Assembly: GCA_041753075.1 (NCBI GenBank)
Contig: JBGSVE010000166.1
Location: 1-64,000 of the forward strand
Reading direction: 5' to 3'
Source of the DNA: UBA6163 sp041753075
GTDB lineage: Bacteria; Planctomycetota; Planctomycetia; Pirellulales; Pirellulaceae
DNA length: 64,000 bases
Each line of letters starts with the position of its first letter. The first letter of the stretch is position 1. The notes under the pieces were generated by a model. The model was not told where the DNA came from, ran no database searches, and saw nothing but the letters and a program-made list of their open reading frames with translations. The position numbers were made by a program, and so were the translations under genes. Below, in pieces: positions 16,381 to 24,107 of the stretch.

Positions 16381-18252
16381 ATGTTCAATGAAAACCAAGA
16401 TGACGCCGAATCGCTGGAGCGGCTTGACGAAACGCTGCGGCAATCTCCCCAGTCCATGGTTGACCAGTCAATCGCATCACCGCAGACGATCGATGCGCTG
16501 CGATTGCTCAACTCCGTCTTTCGACAGTTTGCCGAATCGGCTGCCGATGTCGAACCGTTGCCCACGTCAATCGGTCGCTACGAGGTTCGCCGCGAGTTAG
16601 GGCGAGGACGATTTGGGATCGTCTACGAGGCTTATGACACCAGACTAAACCGCGTCGTGGCAATCAAGCGAATTCGACCCGAGCGGCTGGACGATGCCGA
16701 CGTCCGCCGCCGCTTTGCCCACGAAGCCGAAATCGTCGCGGCGTTACAGCATCCTGGTATTGTGCCTCTGCTGGACGCCGGACTTGAAGGTGCGATTTGG
16801 TATATTGTGTTCGCATTTTGTGAGGGTAGCAATTTGGAACAATGGCGTGCGGCGCAGCCCGCTGGTGTCGCACCTCGTACTGCGGCGCACATTATTTATC
16901 AACTCGCCGACGCCGTCGAATTCGGACACCGGCATGGCATCGTGCATCGTGATTTGAAACCCAGCAATGTGATGATGGTGCCCAATGCGGATTCCCCCAT
17001 TGGCTATGACGCTAAGTTGCTCGACTTCGGCTTTGCTCGATCGCTCAATGCGGAGCTGCGTCAAACTGCCAGCAGTGTATTGGTGGGTACGCCGCTCTAC
17101 ATGGCACCCGAACAGTCCGAGGGTGCAGGCGCGATAATCGGGCCGCAGACGGATTTGTTTTCACTGGGTGCCATCTTTTACGAATTGCTTGCCGGCCAGC
17201 CGCCGTTCCGGGGAGCGACTATTTATGAACTGCTTAAGCAGCTCCAAATCTGTCGACCACCGGCCATCAATGGACTGCCAACCCAAGACGCTTGTTTAGA
17301 AAGCATCTGCCGTCGTTGTCTGCGATTGCGCCCGCAAGACCGCTACGCCAGTGCACAAGAATTGAGCGTCGAACTAGAACGGTACTTGGATGGAAAGTGT
17401 ATCGCCTTTCGCTCCGCGAAATTGCGTTCGCTTGTGAGCGTCATCGCCGTCTGCGTAGCTGCAACGGCGACGGTTCAAACTCTGTGGCAATCCGCCGAGC
17501 CCCGACGGGATCCGCTACCGATGACCGAAACTGTCGAGCGCGCCATTGCGACGAAAGTGATTGAATTGGGAGGGAGTGTAGATGTCGCGTTCGCGGGTCG
17601 CTCCGTCGAAACGGACAAGTTGGAGTCATTGCCCGACGTACCCTTTGAAGTCATTTGGATCATGCTGCCGCGCTGCAAGAATGTTACCGATACCTTTTTA
17701 CACAGTCTGGAGCTGCTTCATGGACTGGTGGGTCTCGACTTGTACGCAACGTCCATCACGGATCGATCATGTGAAGCCATCGCTCGGGTGCCGACCTTAA
17801 AGAATGTCTATCTACACAGCACGGCGATCACCGATGTGGGCGCTGCCGCGATACTCCGCTTGCCGCATTTGGAAGAGATCAACTGTAGCTGGACCGCGAT
17901 TACCGATTTGACATTGGAGAAATTGTCTGACCGCGATGGTTTGCGGCTACTGCGAATCCGTGATACCCGCATCAGCGATCGTGGATTGCTGCGGCTCCGG
18001 GGACTGCGGTTCTTAGAAACTTTGGATATTGGCGAGAACATGATTTCCGACCAGGGATTCTTGCCCTTGGCGAGTCATCTCACTGTTGTGAGAGAATTAA
18101 GAATCGACGGCACCAAGATTGGGGACCAAGGTTTGACGGCAACGCGTCGTTGGCCACTGAAGTTACTGAAGTGTTCGCTGGCATACATCACCGACGAAGG
18201 GCTACAGGCATTTCGCGGTGACCATGCCGATTGTTATGTTCAGGTCGATTGA
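16381..18252 (+). CDS. Membrane Ser/Thr protein kinase with leucine-rich-repeat sensor region
   Basis: 623 residues. An N-terminal lead is followed by a Hanks-type kinase (about 68-330): glycine loop GRGRFGIVYEAYD (from 74), VAIKRI lysine near 95, catalytic HRDLKPSN (His189), DFG at 215-217 (LLDFGFA), and GTPLYMAPEQ activation-segment end. All catalytic residues are present, so it should be active. A single membrane span (about 345-365, LVSVIAVCVAATATVQTLW) precedes at least six LRR units with the pattern ITDxGxxxLxxLxxLxxLxLxxT, which would lie outside the cytoplasm and may sense a ligand. Two sugar-transfer-type genes follow within 10 bases. Confidence 0.93.
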   Translation: MFNENQDDAESLERLDETLRQSPQSMVDQSIASPQTIDALRLLNSVFRQFAESAADVEPLPTSIGRYEVRRELGRGRFGIVYEAYDTRLNRVVAIKRIRPERLDDADVRRRFAHEAEIVAALQHPGIVPLLDAGLEGAIWYIVFAFCEGSNLEQWRAAQPAGVAPRTAAHIIYQLADAVEFGHRHGIVHRDLKPSNVMMVPNADSPIGYDAKLLDFGFARSLNAELRQTASSVLVGTPLYMAPEQSEGAGAIIGPQTDLFSLGAIFYELLAGQPPFRGATIYELLKQLQICRPPAINGLPTQDACLESICRRCLRLRPQDRYASAQELSVELERYLDGKCIAFRSAKLRSLVSVIAVCVAATATVQTLWQSAEPRRDPLPMTETVERAIATKVIELGGSVDVAFAGRSVETDKLESLPDVPFEVIWIMLPRCKNVTDTFLHSLELLHGLVGLDLYATSITDRSCEAIARVPTLKNVYLHSTAITDVGAAAILRLPHLEEINCSWTAITDLTLEKLSDRDGLRLLRIRDTRISDRGLLRLRGLRFLETLDIGENMISDQGFLPLASHLTVVRELRIDGTKIGDQGLTATRRWPLKLLKCSLAYITDEGLQAFRGDHADCYVQVD

Positions 18253-18261
18253 GGCCCAATT

Positions 18262-19476
18262 TTGCATATCCTTTTTCTGCACCAAAATTTTCCGGCGCAG
18301 TTTGGTCAAGTCGCGATGCACTTGGCGCGAAGTTGCGGCTATCGCTGCACATTTGTCAGCGAGAAGGAAGTCGCTGACTCCACGGAAATACAGCATGTTC
18401 GTTTTCAATCCAGCGGCGGTGCGGTTGCTGAAACACACTATTGCAGCCGCACATTCGAGAATCAAACATGGCGGTCTCATGCGGTCTATGCAGCACTGAA
18501 GGCGCGACAGGACATTCAACCTGATCTAATCGTAGCTCACAGCGGGTTTGTTTCATCCCTGTACCTGCGAGAATTGTACCCCGCCACTCCGCACATCGGA
18601 TACTTTGAGTTCTTTTATCATGCGCATGATAGCGATATGGATTTCCGCAGCGACTTGCCGATGCCGCCGGAGATTGACTTTCTGAGGGTGCGAACGCGAA
18701 ATGCTCAACTGCTTTTGGACTTGCACAATTGCGACGCCGGATATTCGCCAACCGATTTCCAACGGTCACAAATTCCCCATGAGTACCAGCCAAAAGTACA
18801 AACCATTTTCGATGGCATCGACACCTCTTTTTGGCGGCGACATCCCGATCCAAAACTATTCTTTCCCGGTGTGACAATACCGGCGACAGATCACTTGGTG
18901 ACCTATGTCAGTCGCGGCTTTGAAGCGATGCGGGGCTTCGATATTTTTTTGCAGGTCGCTGATCGAATCTGTCGCTCGCGTGATGATGTCACGGTGATTG
19001 TGGTCGGCGAAGATCGCGTCGCCTACGGTGGCGACTTGCGATTCACCGACAATATGACATTTAAGCAATGGGCAATCGCCAAACACCGGCCTGACTTATC
19101 GAAAATCCATTTCGTCGGTCGAGTGCCACCAAGCCAATTAGCGCAATTGTTATCACGGTCGAATTTGCATCTCTATTTGACCGCACCCTTCGTACTGAGT
19201 TGGTCGCTATTCAATGCGTTAAGCTGTGGATGCACCGTTTTGGCGAGCGATACAACTCCGGTTCGCGAGGTAATTCGCAGCGGCGAGACCGGTCTGTTGG
19301 TCGACTTTTTTGACGTTGATCAATTTGTGGCACAAGCGTTGTCCGTACTTAATGATCTGGATGCTTTTGAATCGATGGGGGTGGCTGGTCGTCAGTTGAT
19401 CGAAAAACGCTACAGCATTGAGACCTGCTTGCAACAAGTTCAACGGTTGTATCAGCAATTTGGAAGCAGACACTAG
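18262..19476 (+). CDS. Glycosyltransferase family 4, TTG start
   Basis: A 404-residue GT-B glycosyltransferase. The N-terminus HILFLHQNFPAQFGQVA is the standard start of one GT4 group, so the TTG at 18262 is the likely initiator. GAGG at 18251-18254, overlapping the kinase stop, gives a 7-base spacing and supports this. The C-terminal half has VTYVSRGFEAMRGFDIFLQ, IHFVGRVPPSQLAQLLSRS and VLSWSLFNALSCGCTVLASDTTPVREVI, the nucleotide-sugar binding region with its Glu in PVREVI. Donor and acceptor are unknown. Tight spacing suggests one operon with the kinase-LRR and the next gene. Confidence 0.88.
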   Translation: MHILFLHQNFPAQFGQVAMHLARSCGYRCTFVSEKEVADSTEIQHVRFQSSGGAVAETHYCSRTFENQTWRSHAVYAALKARQDIQPDLIVAHSGFVSSLYLRELYPATPHIGYFEFFYHAHDSDMDFRSDLPMPPEIDFLRVRTRNAQLLLDLHNCDAGYSPTDFQRSQIPHEYQPKVQTIFDGIDTSFWRRHPDPKLFFPGVTIPATDHLVTYVSRGFEAMRGFDIFLQVADRICRSRDDVTVIVVGEDRVAYGGDLRFTDNMTFKQWAIAKHRPDLSKIHFVGRVPPSQLAQLLSRSNLHLYLTAPFVLSWSLFNALSCGCTVLASDTTPVREVIRSGETGLLVDFFDVDQFVAQALSVLNDLDAFESMGVAGRQLIEKRYSIETCLQQVQRLYQQFGSRH

Positions 19477-19483
19477 TGAATCG

Positions 19484-20338
19484 ATGAAACTGCTCTTCGT
19501 AATCCCCCATTATTGCGCACTGGAGAGTCGAGCCATCTATGGCTCCCAGACCGGCAATCGCGCCGAGCGCGGGTTGGCTCTGCGCCGCTGTGTTCTATCG
19601 CTGAACCAATTGCTGGGGCAGTCCCAGGCAATGATTCAGGTCGGCGCGCGCCAAACAATACAGGCCAATGCGTCGCTGCGGCACGACGTTAACGTTTTTC
19701 TCATCACAAACCAAGCCGATCACGCCCTCAGCGAAGCCGCACTGCCAACAGATTCTTACCAACACATTGTCGCCGATGTCCCGCCAATGGAACTTGGCTT
19801 CGCCTGCCATCGATTGCTTAAAGAACAATTTGTCGAATATGACTATTGCGGCTATCTTGAGGATGATTTGATTCTGCATGACCCCTGGTTTGTAGAAAAA
19901 CTGGTTTGGTTTAGTCGGCATGTCGGTAGTGGCAAGGTCTTGTTGCCCAATCGGTTTGAGCTGTCGGCTGACTTAGCCTATAAGAAATGTTATCTTGATG
20001 GCGATTTGAAGCCACACGTTACCAAACCATTTCAAGACATCGAAATCGAACCTCGATTGAGTAGTCAATACTTGGGCGTTCCTGTCGAATTTGTGCGTCC
20101 GCTAAATCCCCATTCCGGCTGCTTTTTTTTGAATGCACACCAGATGAATGTCTGGGTTTCGCGTGCTGATTTCGGCACAGCCAGGCGAGATTTTATTGGA
20201 CCATTAGAAAGCGCCGCGACATTGAGCGTGATGCAGACATTCCTGGTCTATAAGCCCGCCGTCGGCAACGCAAGCTTCTTTGAAGTCGAACATCATGGCG
20301 ATCGTTTTATCCGCAAGATACGCCGGGCGACGGTCTGA
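19484..20338 (+). CDS. Unassigned protein with an EDD motif, possible glycosyltransferase
   Basis: A 284-residue protein starting MKLLFVIPHYCAL at 19484, 7 bases after the GT4 stop. Around residues 120-145 it reads YDYCGYLEDDLILHDPWF, where EDD sits at the end of a hydrophobic strand as the metal-binding DxD does in GT-A enzymes. The rest (LLGQSQAMIQVGARQT, FLNAHQMNVWV, a C-terminal HHGDRFIRKI) resembles no family I can name with certainty. Given the operon partners, a sugar transferase acting on surface glycans is the best guess. The same frame opens earlier, at 19418, inside the preceding gene, but MKLLFVIPHY is a typical N-terminal strand. Confidence 0.7.
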   Translation: MKLLFVIPHYCALESRAIYGSQTGNRAERGLALRRCVLSLNQLLGQSQAMIQVGARQTIQANASLRHDVNVFLITNQADHALSEAALPTDSYQHIVADVPPMELGFACHRLLKEQFVEYDYCGYLEDDLILHDPWFVEKLVWFSRHVGSGKVLLPNRFELSADLAYKKCYLDGDLKPHVTKPFQDIEIEPRLSSQYLGVPVEFVRPLNPHSGCFFLNAHQMNVWVSRADFGTARRDFIGPLESAATLSVMQTFLVYKPAVGNASFFEVEHHGDRFIRKIRRATV

Positions 20339-20346
20339 ATTTGGTT

Positions 20347-20400
20347 GTGGCTGGGGCTTCCAGCCGCAGCGCTGCGCCTAAAAGCCCCAGCCACTTGTTT
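20347..20400 (+). terminator. Hairpin with 13-bp stem between convergent genes
   Basis: GTGGCTGGGGCTT (20347-20359) pairs perfectly with AAGCCCCAGCCAC (20382-20394). The loop holds a second palindrome GCAGCGCTGC (20366-20375). TTGTTTT follows on the plus strand, 8 bases after the end of the preceding gene, so it may terminate the glycosyltransferase operon. Its form also resembles dispersed planctomycete repeat units. Confidence 0.55.
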
Positions 20401-20412
20401 TCCGGTCGCACC

Positions 20413-22608
20413 TTAGCGCAATCCGCGGCGGATTAACAAGCCGTCTATCTGCGGTTCGCTGCCGCGGTAGTCTTTGTATTGATCCATGACTTCACGCGAC
20501 CCGCCTTTGGAGAGGATCGCACGTTTGAAGGCTTCGCCATTAGCGCGAGTTAAACCTCCGTCGCTGGCCATAAAGGCGAAAGCATCGGCGGCCAAAACTT
20601 CGCTCCACAGGTAGGCGTAATATCCGGATGAATAGCCGCCTGACCAAATATGAGCAAAATAAGGCGTCTTGTATCGCGGCGGAACCGGATCAAAATCGAC
20701 GCCGTTGCGTTTCAAAGCCTGGGCCTCGAAATCACTGACGCTGTTCGGACCGCCGCCACTAAGTTCGATGGCTGCGGCCTGGGACAACGAATGCCACTCA
20801 AGGTCAAGCAGCGCTGCGGCAAGGTACTCCAGCGTATCAAATCCCTGATTGAACTTCGACGCGCGAATACTCTTCTTTAACAACTCTTCGGGAATCACCT
20901 CGCCGGTTTGATAGTGTTTGGCAAAGTTTCGCAGCACCAACGGATCGATTGCCCAATCTTCGTGAAAAGTCGAAGGGAATTCTACAAAATCTCGCGGCAC
21001 GCTTGTCCCCGCAAGCGACGGATAGCGGACATTCGAGAACAACCCATGGACGCCGTGCCCCAACTCATGGAACATCGTCGTGACGTTGTCGAGGCTAATC
21101 AATGCCGGTTGTCCTTCAGCGGGCCGGGGGATGTTCATTACATTGACAATCACCGGCATTTGATTCAATAGTTTGGATTGGCTTACCAGCGCATCCATCC
21201 AGGCACCGCCGCGCTTTGAATCTCGCTCGAAGTAGTCGGCGTAGAACAGACCGATGGCCGAGCCGGAATCGTCAAAGACTTCAAACACGCGCACCGTAGG
21301 ATGGTATACGGGAAAATCGCTGCGCTCACGAAACTCGATTCCGTAGAGTTTGTTCATGGTGAAGAAAACGCCATTGATCAGAACATTCTCAAACTCGAAG
21401 TAAGGCTTTACTTGGGCCTCGTCGACTTGATACCTTTGGGCACGAACTTGTTCGGTGTAGTATTCCCAATCCCATGGCTGGACCGTTCCCGTGATGCCAT
21501 CCTGGGTCATTAAGCGCCCGATAGCAGCGGCTTCGGCTTTGGCTTTGCTCACCACTTGCGGCACCAGATCACGCAGCATTTTGAAAGCGGCCCCAGGTTC
21601 ACCGGCCATTTGATTCTCAAGTCCATAGTTGGCATGACTTGCGAAACCAAGCATTTCCGCTCGCTCGGCGCGAAGTGTTGCCAATTCAAGCACCAATGGA
21701 CGATTATCGATTCCCGAATTCTGGCCCTGGCCTCGATACGCCGACGCTTCCCACAATTGTTTGCGAAGCGAGCGATCGGCCAGCGAGCTGAGCGTGGGCT
21801 GGCGCGTTGTGTTGGTAATTGACAACAGGTACTTGCCGTCGAAGCCTTTTTCGCTGGCCGCTTCTTTTGCAGCAGTAATCTCGGCGGGAGACAATCCCCG
21901 CAGTGACGCCGCGTCATCAACCACGACGGCCCGCTCTTGAGTCAACGCCAATAGGTTGTTCTGAAACAGTGTTGCCAGCGACGACAAGCGTTCGTTGATC
22001 GCGCGTATGCGTTGTTGCTTAGCGGCATCGAGTTGCGCACCGGCGCGAATAAAACTTTCGTATGTCTCTTTCAACAAACGTGTTTGCTCCTCGTCGAGGC
22101 CAAGCGAGTCTTTTTGTTTCCATAGCGATTCAACTCGCGCGAACAATTTTGCATCGAGCAAGATATCGTCGGAGTGTGCAGCAAGTCGTGGTGCCATCGC
22201 CTCCTCAATCGCTTGAATCTGGTCGTTCGTATCGGCTCCGGACAGGTGAAACAGCACGGCCGAGGAGCGCTTTAACGTCGCGCCGGTGCGTTCCATTGCA
22301 ACCAGTGTGTTATCAAAGGTCGCGGGGTCGGACTGATTCGCGATCGCCTTGATCTCGCCAAGTTGTTCTTTCATCCCGGCCTCGAGGGCAGCTAAAAAAT
22401 GCTCGACTTTGATCGCTGCAAAATCGGGCGCGCCATAGGCTAACTTGCTGGCACTGAGCAGTGGGTTTTCGGACACGGTTGATGAGTTCACGTTGTTGGT
22501 TGGAATGTTCGGCGATGACTGATCTTGGCTGCTGGCCGCCGTCGCGGGCAAGACTGTGGCCAAGCATAACGAAAGGCAAATTAGTTGTGTTTCGATGACA
22601 TTTTGCAT
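20413..22608 (-). CDS. M3 family oligopeptidase / peptidyl-dipeptidase Dcp-like
   Basis: Zinc metallopeptidase of 731 residues. The N-terminus (LICLSLCLATVLPATAASSQ) is a signal peptide, so the enzyme is exported, as for Dcp-like M3 proteins of Gram-negative bacteria. The zinc motif is FHELGHGVHGLFS (His514, Glu515, His518), followed by the third-ligand region EFPSTFHEDWA. The C-terminal PPRYKTPYFAHIWSGGYSSGYYAYLWSEVLAADAF is typical of the peptidyl-dipeptidase subgroup and forms the substrate cleft. It would trim dipeptides from peptide C-termini outside the cytoplasm. It stands alone, convergent with the kinase-LRR operon. Confidence 0.93.
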   Translation of the reverse strand: MQNVIETQLICLSLCLATVLPATAASSQDQSSPNIPTNNVNSSTVSENPLLSASKLAYGAPDFAAIKVEHFLAALEAGMKEQLGEIKAIANQSDPATFDNTLVAMERTGATLKRSSAVLFHLSGADTNDQIQAIEEAMAPRLAAHSDDILLDAKLFARVESLWKQKDSLGLDEEQTRLLKETYESFIRAGAQLDAAKQQRIRAINERLSSLATLFQNNLLALTQERAVVVDDAASLRGLSPAEITAAKEAASEKGFDGKYLLSITNTTRQPTLSSLADRSLRKQLWEASAYRGQGQNSGIDNRPLVLELATLRAERAEMLGFASHANYGLENQMAGEPGAAFKMLRDLVPQVVSKAKAEAAAIGRLMTQDGITGTVQPWDWEYYTEQVRAQRYQVDEAQVKPYFEFENVLINGVFFTMNKLYGIEFRERSDFPVYHPTVRVFEVFDDSGSAIGLFYADYFERDSKRGGAWMDALVSQSKLLNQMPVIVNVMNIPRPAEGQPALISLDNVTTMFHELGHGVHGLFSNVRYPSLAGTSVPRDFVEFPSTFHEDWAIDPLVLRNFAKHYQTGEVIPEELLKKSIRASKFNQGFDTLEYLAAALLDLEWHSLSQAAAIELSGGGPNSVSDFEAQALKRNGVDFDPVPPRYKTPYFAHIWSGGYSSGYYAYLWSEVLAADAFAFMASDGGLTRANGEAFKRAILSKGGSREVMDQYKDYRGSEPQIDGLLIRRGLR

Positions 22609-22703
22609 TTGCTGGGCTCACTCGCGAAGGCGGATTTGCGAAGCATTCATCATGGACGCTTTCTCGCGGCAGCGGAACACCCAGGGGCAGCCGCCTGGCT
22701 CAA

Positions 22704-22732
22704 TTAACAAATTGTCTGTTTTGGCGTAGGAT
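22704..22732 (+). promoter_or_regulatory. Candidate sigma-70 promoter of hemL
   Basis: TTAACA (22704-22709) and TAGGAT (22727-22732) are separated by 17 bases, 37 bases upstream of the hemL start. One and two mismatches to consensus make this the best housekeeping promoter I found by eye. Confidence 0.45.
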
Positions 22733-22768
22733 AAGGCTCCTCCAAATCCTCACTTTCGATTTTTTGCC

Positions 22769-24085
22769 ATGACGCTGACCAGTCCGTCTGAAATCCACCA
22801 TCGTGCATTGCCTAATAGTGAAGCAGCGTTCGCTCGCGCAAAGAAATTGATTCCTGGAGGCGTCAACAGTCCGGCTCGCGCTTTCGGCGGCGTCGGCGGA
22901 TCGCCTTTATTTATCGACTACGCCCAGGGACCATGGTTGCATGACATCGACGGCAATCGCTACCTCGATTACATCGGCTCCTGGGGACCGATGATCTTGG
23001 GACATGCGCACCCCGAGGTGATCGACGCCATCACCGCCGCGGCGCAGCGCGGGACAAGCTACGGCGCTCCCACCCAGGGCGAAAGCGAACTTGCCGAGCG
23101 AATCATCGCCGCCGTTCCCAGCATCGATCGCGTGCGGCTGGTCAGCAGCGGCACCGAAGCCACAATGAGCGCGATTCGCGTGGCCCGCGGAGCGACGGGG
23201 CGCGACAAGATCGTTAAGTTCGCTGGCAATTATCACGGGCATGTTGATTCACTGCTGGTCTCGGCGGGCAGCTCGGCGGCGACACTCGGCGTACCGGATT
23301 CACCCGGAGTCACCGCCGGAGCCAGCGGCGACACCATCGTTTTGCCGTACAACGATTTGCAGTCGATTACGGCAGCGTTCACCGAACATCCCGGCGAAAT
23401 CGCCGCCGTGATTCTCGAGCCCGTCGTCGGCAACATGGGTTGCGTGTTGCCATCGTTGGATTTCTTGCGCGGACTACGGCAGGCAACTCAAGCCGATGGT
23501 GCGATCTTGATTTTCGACGAAGTGATGACCGGCTTTCGCTTGGCGATGGGCGGCGCGCAAGAGTTGTTCGGCATCACGCCCGACATGACAACGTTGGGAA
23601 AAATCGTCGGTGGTGGACTGCCGCTGGGTGCTTATGGCGGCAAGGAAGAAATCATGCGTCACGTGTTACCTGCGGGAAAGGTCTTTCAAGCGGGAACGCT
23701 CAGCGGAAATCCTGTCGCCGTCGCGGCGGGCAATGCGACGCTTCGATTGCTCACCGAACGTCCGCCGTACGAGTATCTCGAAACAGCCGGAGCGAGATTG
23801 GCCGCGGGGTTGTCAAAAGCCGCTGGTGATGCCGGCATTGAACATCAAATGCAACGCGTCGGCAGCATGATGACGTTGTTCTTCAACTCGGCCCCTGTAC
23901 ACAACTGGACCGATGCGGATCGCAGCGATCGGCAATCCTTCGCACGCTATTTCTGGGGGCTGATCGAGCGAGGCGTTTACATGCCATGTAGCCAGTTCGA
24001 GGCGTTGTTCTTTAGCCAGACGCATACTCTCGAGCACATCGACCAAACCATCGATGCCGCCCGCGCCACCTTTGCCCAGTGGTAA
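22769..24085 (+). CDS. hemL: Glutamate-1-semialdehyde 2,1-aminomutase
   Basis: PLP-dependent enzyme that converts glutamate-1-semialdehyde to 5-aminolevulinate in the C5 tetrapyrrole pathway. It has 438 residues, close to the family norm. Signatures: KLIPGGVNSPARAFGGVGG at the N-terminus, RLVSSGTEATMSAIRVARG, KFAGNYHGHVDSLLVSAGS, DEVMTGFRL, and the PLP-lysine segment TTLGKIVGGGLPLGAYGG with Lys278. No other heme genes are adjacent. The next gene starts 22 bases on, on the same strand, and may be translated from the same message. Confidence 0.97.
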   Translation: MTLTSPSEIHHRALPNSEAAFARAKKLIPGGVNSPARAFGGVGGSPLFIDYAQGPWLHDIDGNRYLDYIGSWGPMILGHAHPEVIDAITAAAQRGTSYGAPTQGESELAERIIAAVPSIDRVRLVSSGTEATMSAIRVARGATGRDKIVKFAGNYHGHVDSLLVSAGSSAATLGVPDSPGVTAGASGDTIVLPYNDLQSITAAFTEHPGEIAAVILEPVVGNMGCVLPSLDFLRGLRQATQADGAILIFDEVMTGFRLAMGGAQELFGITPDMTTLGKIVGGGLPLGAYGGKEEIMRHVLPAGKVFQAGTLSGNPVAVAAGNATLRLLTERPPYEYLETAGARLAAGLSKAAGDAGIEHQMQRVGSMMTLFFNSAPVHNWTDADRSDRQSFARYFWGLIERGVYMPCSQFEALFFSQTHTLEHIDQTIDAARATFAQW

Positions 24086-24107
24086 TGATGTCGGACTGGA
24101 GTAACTG

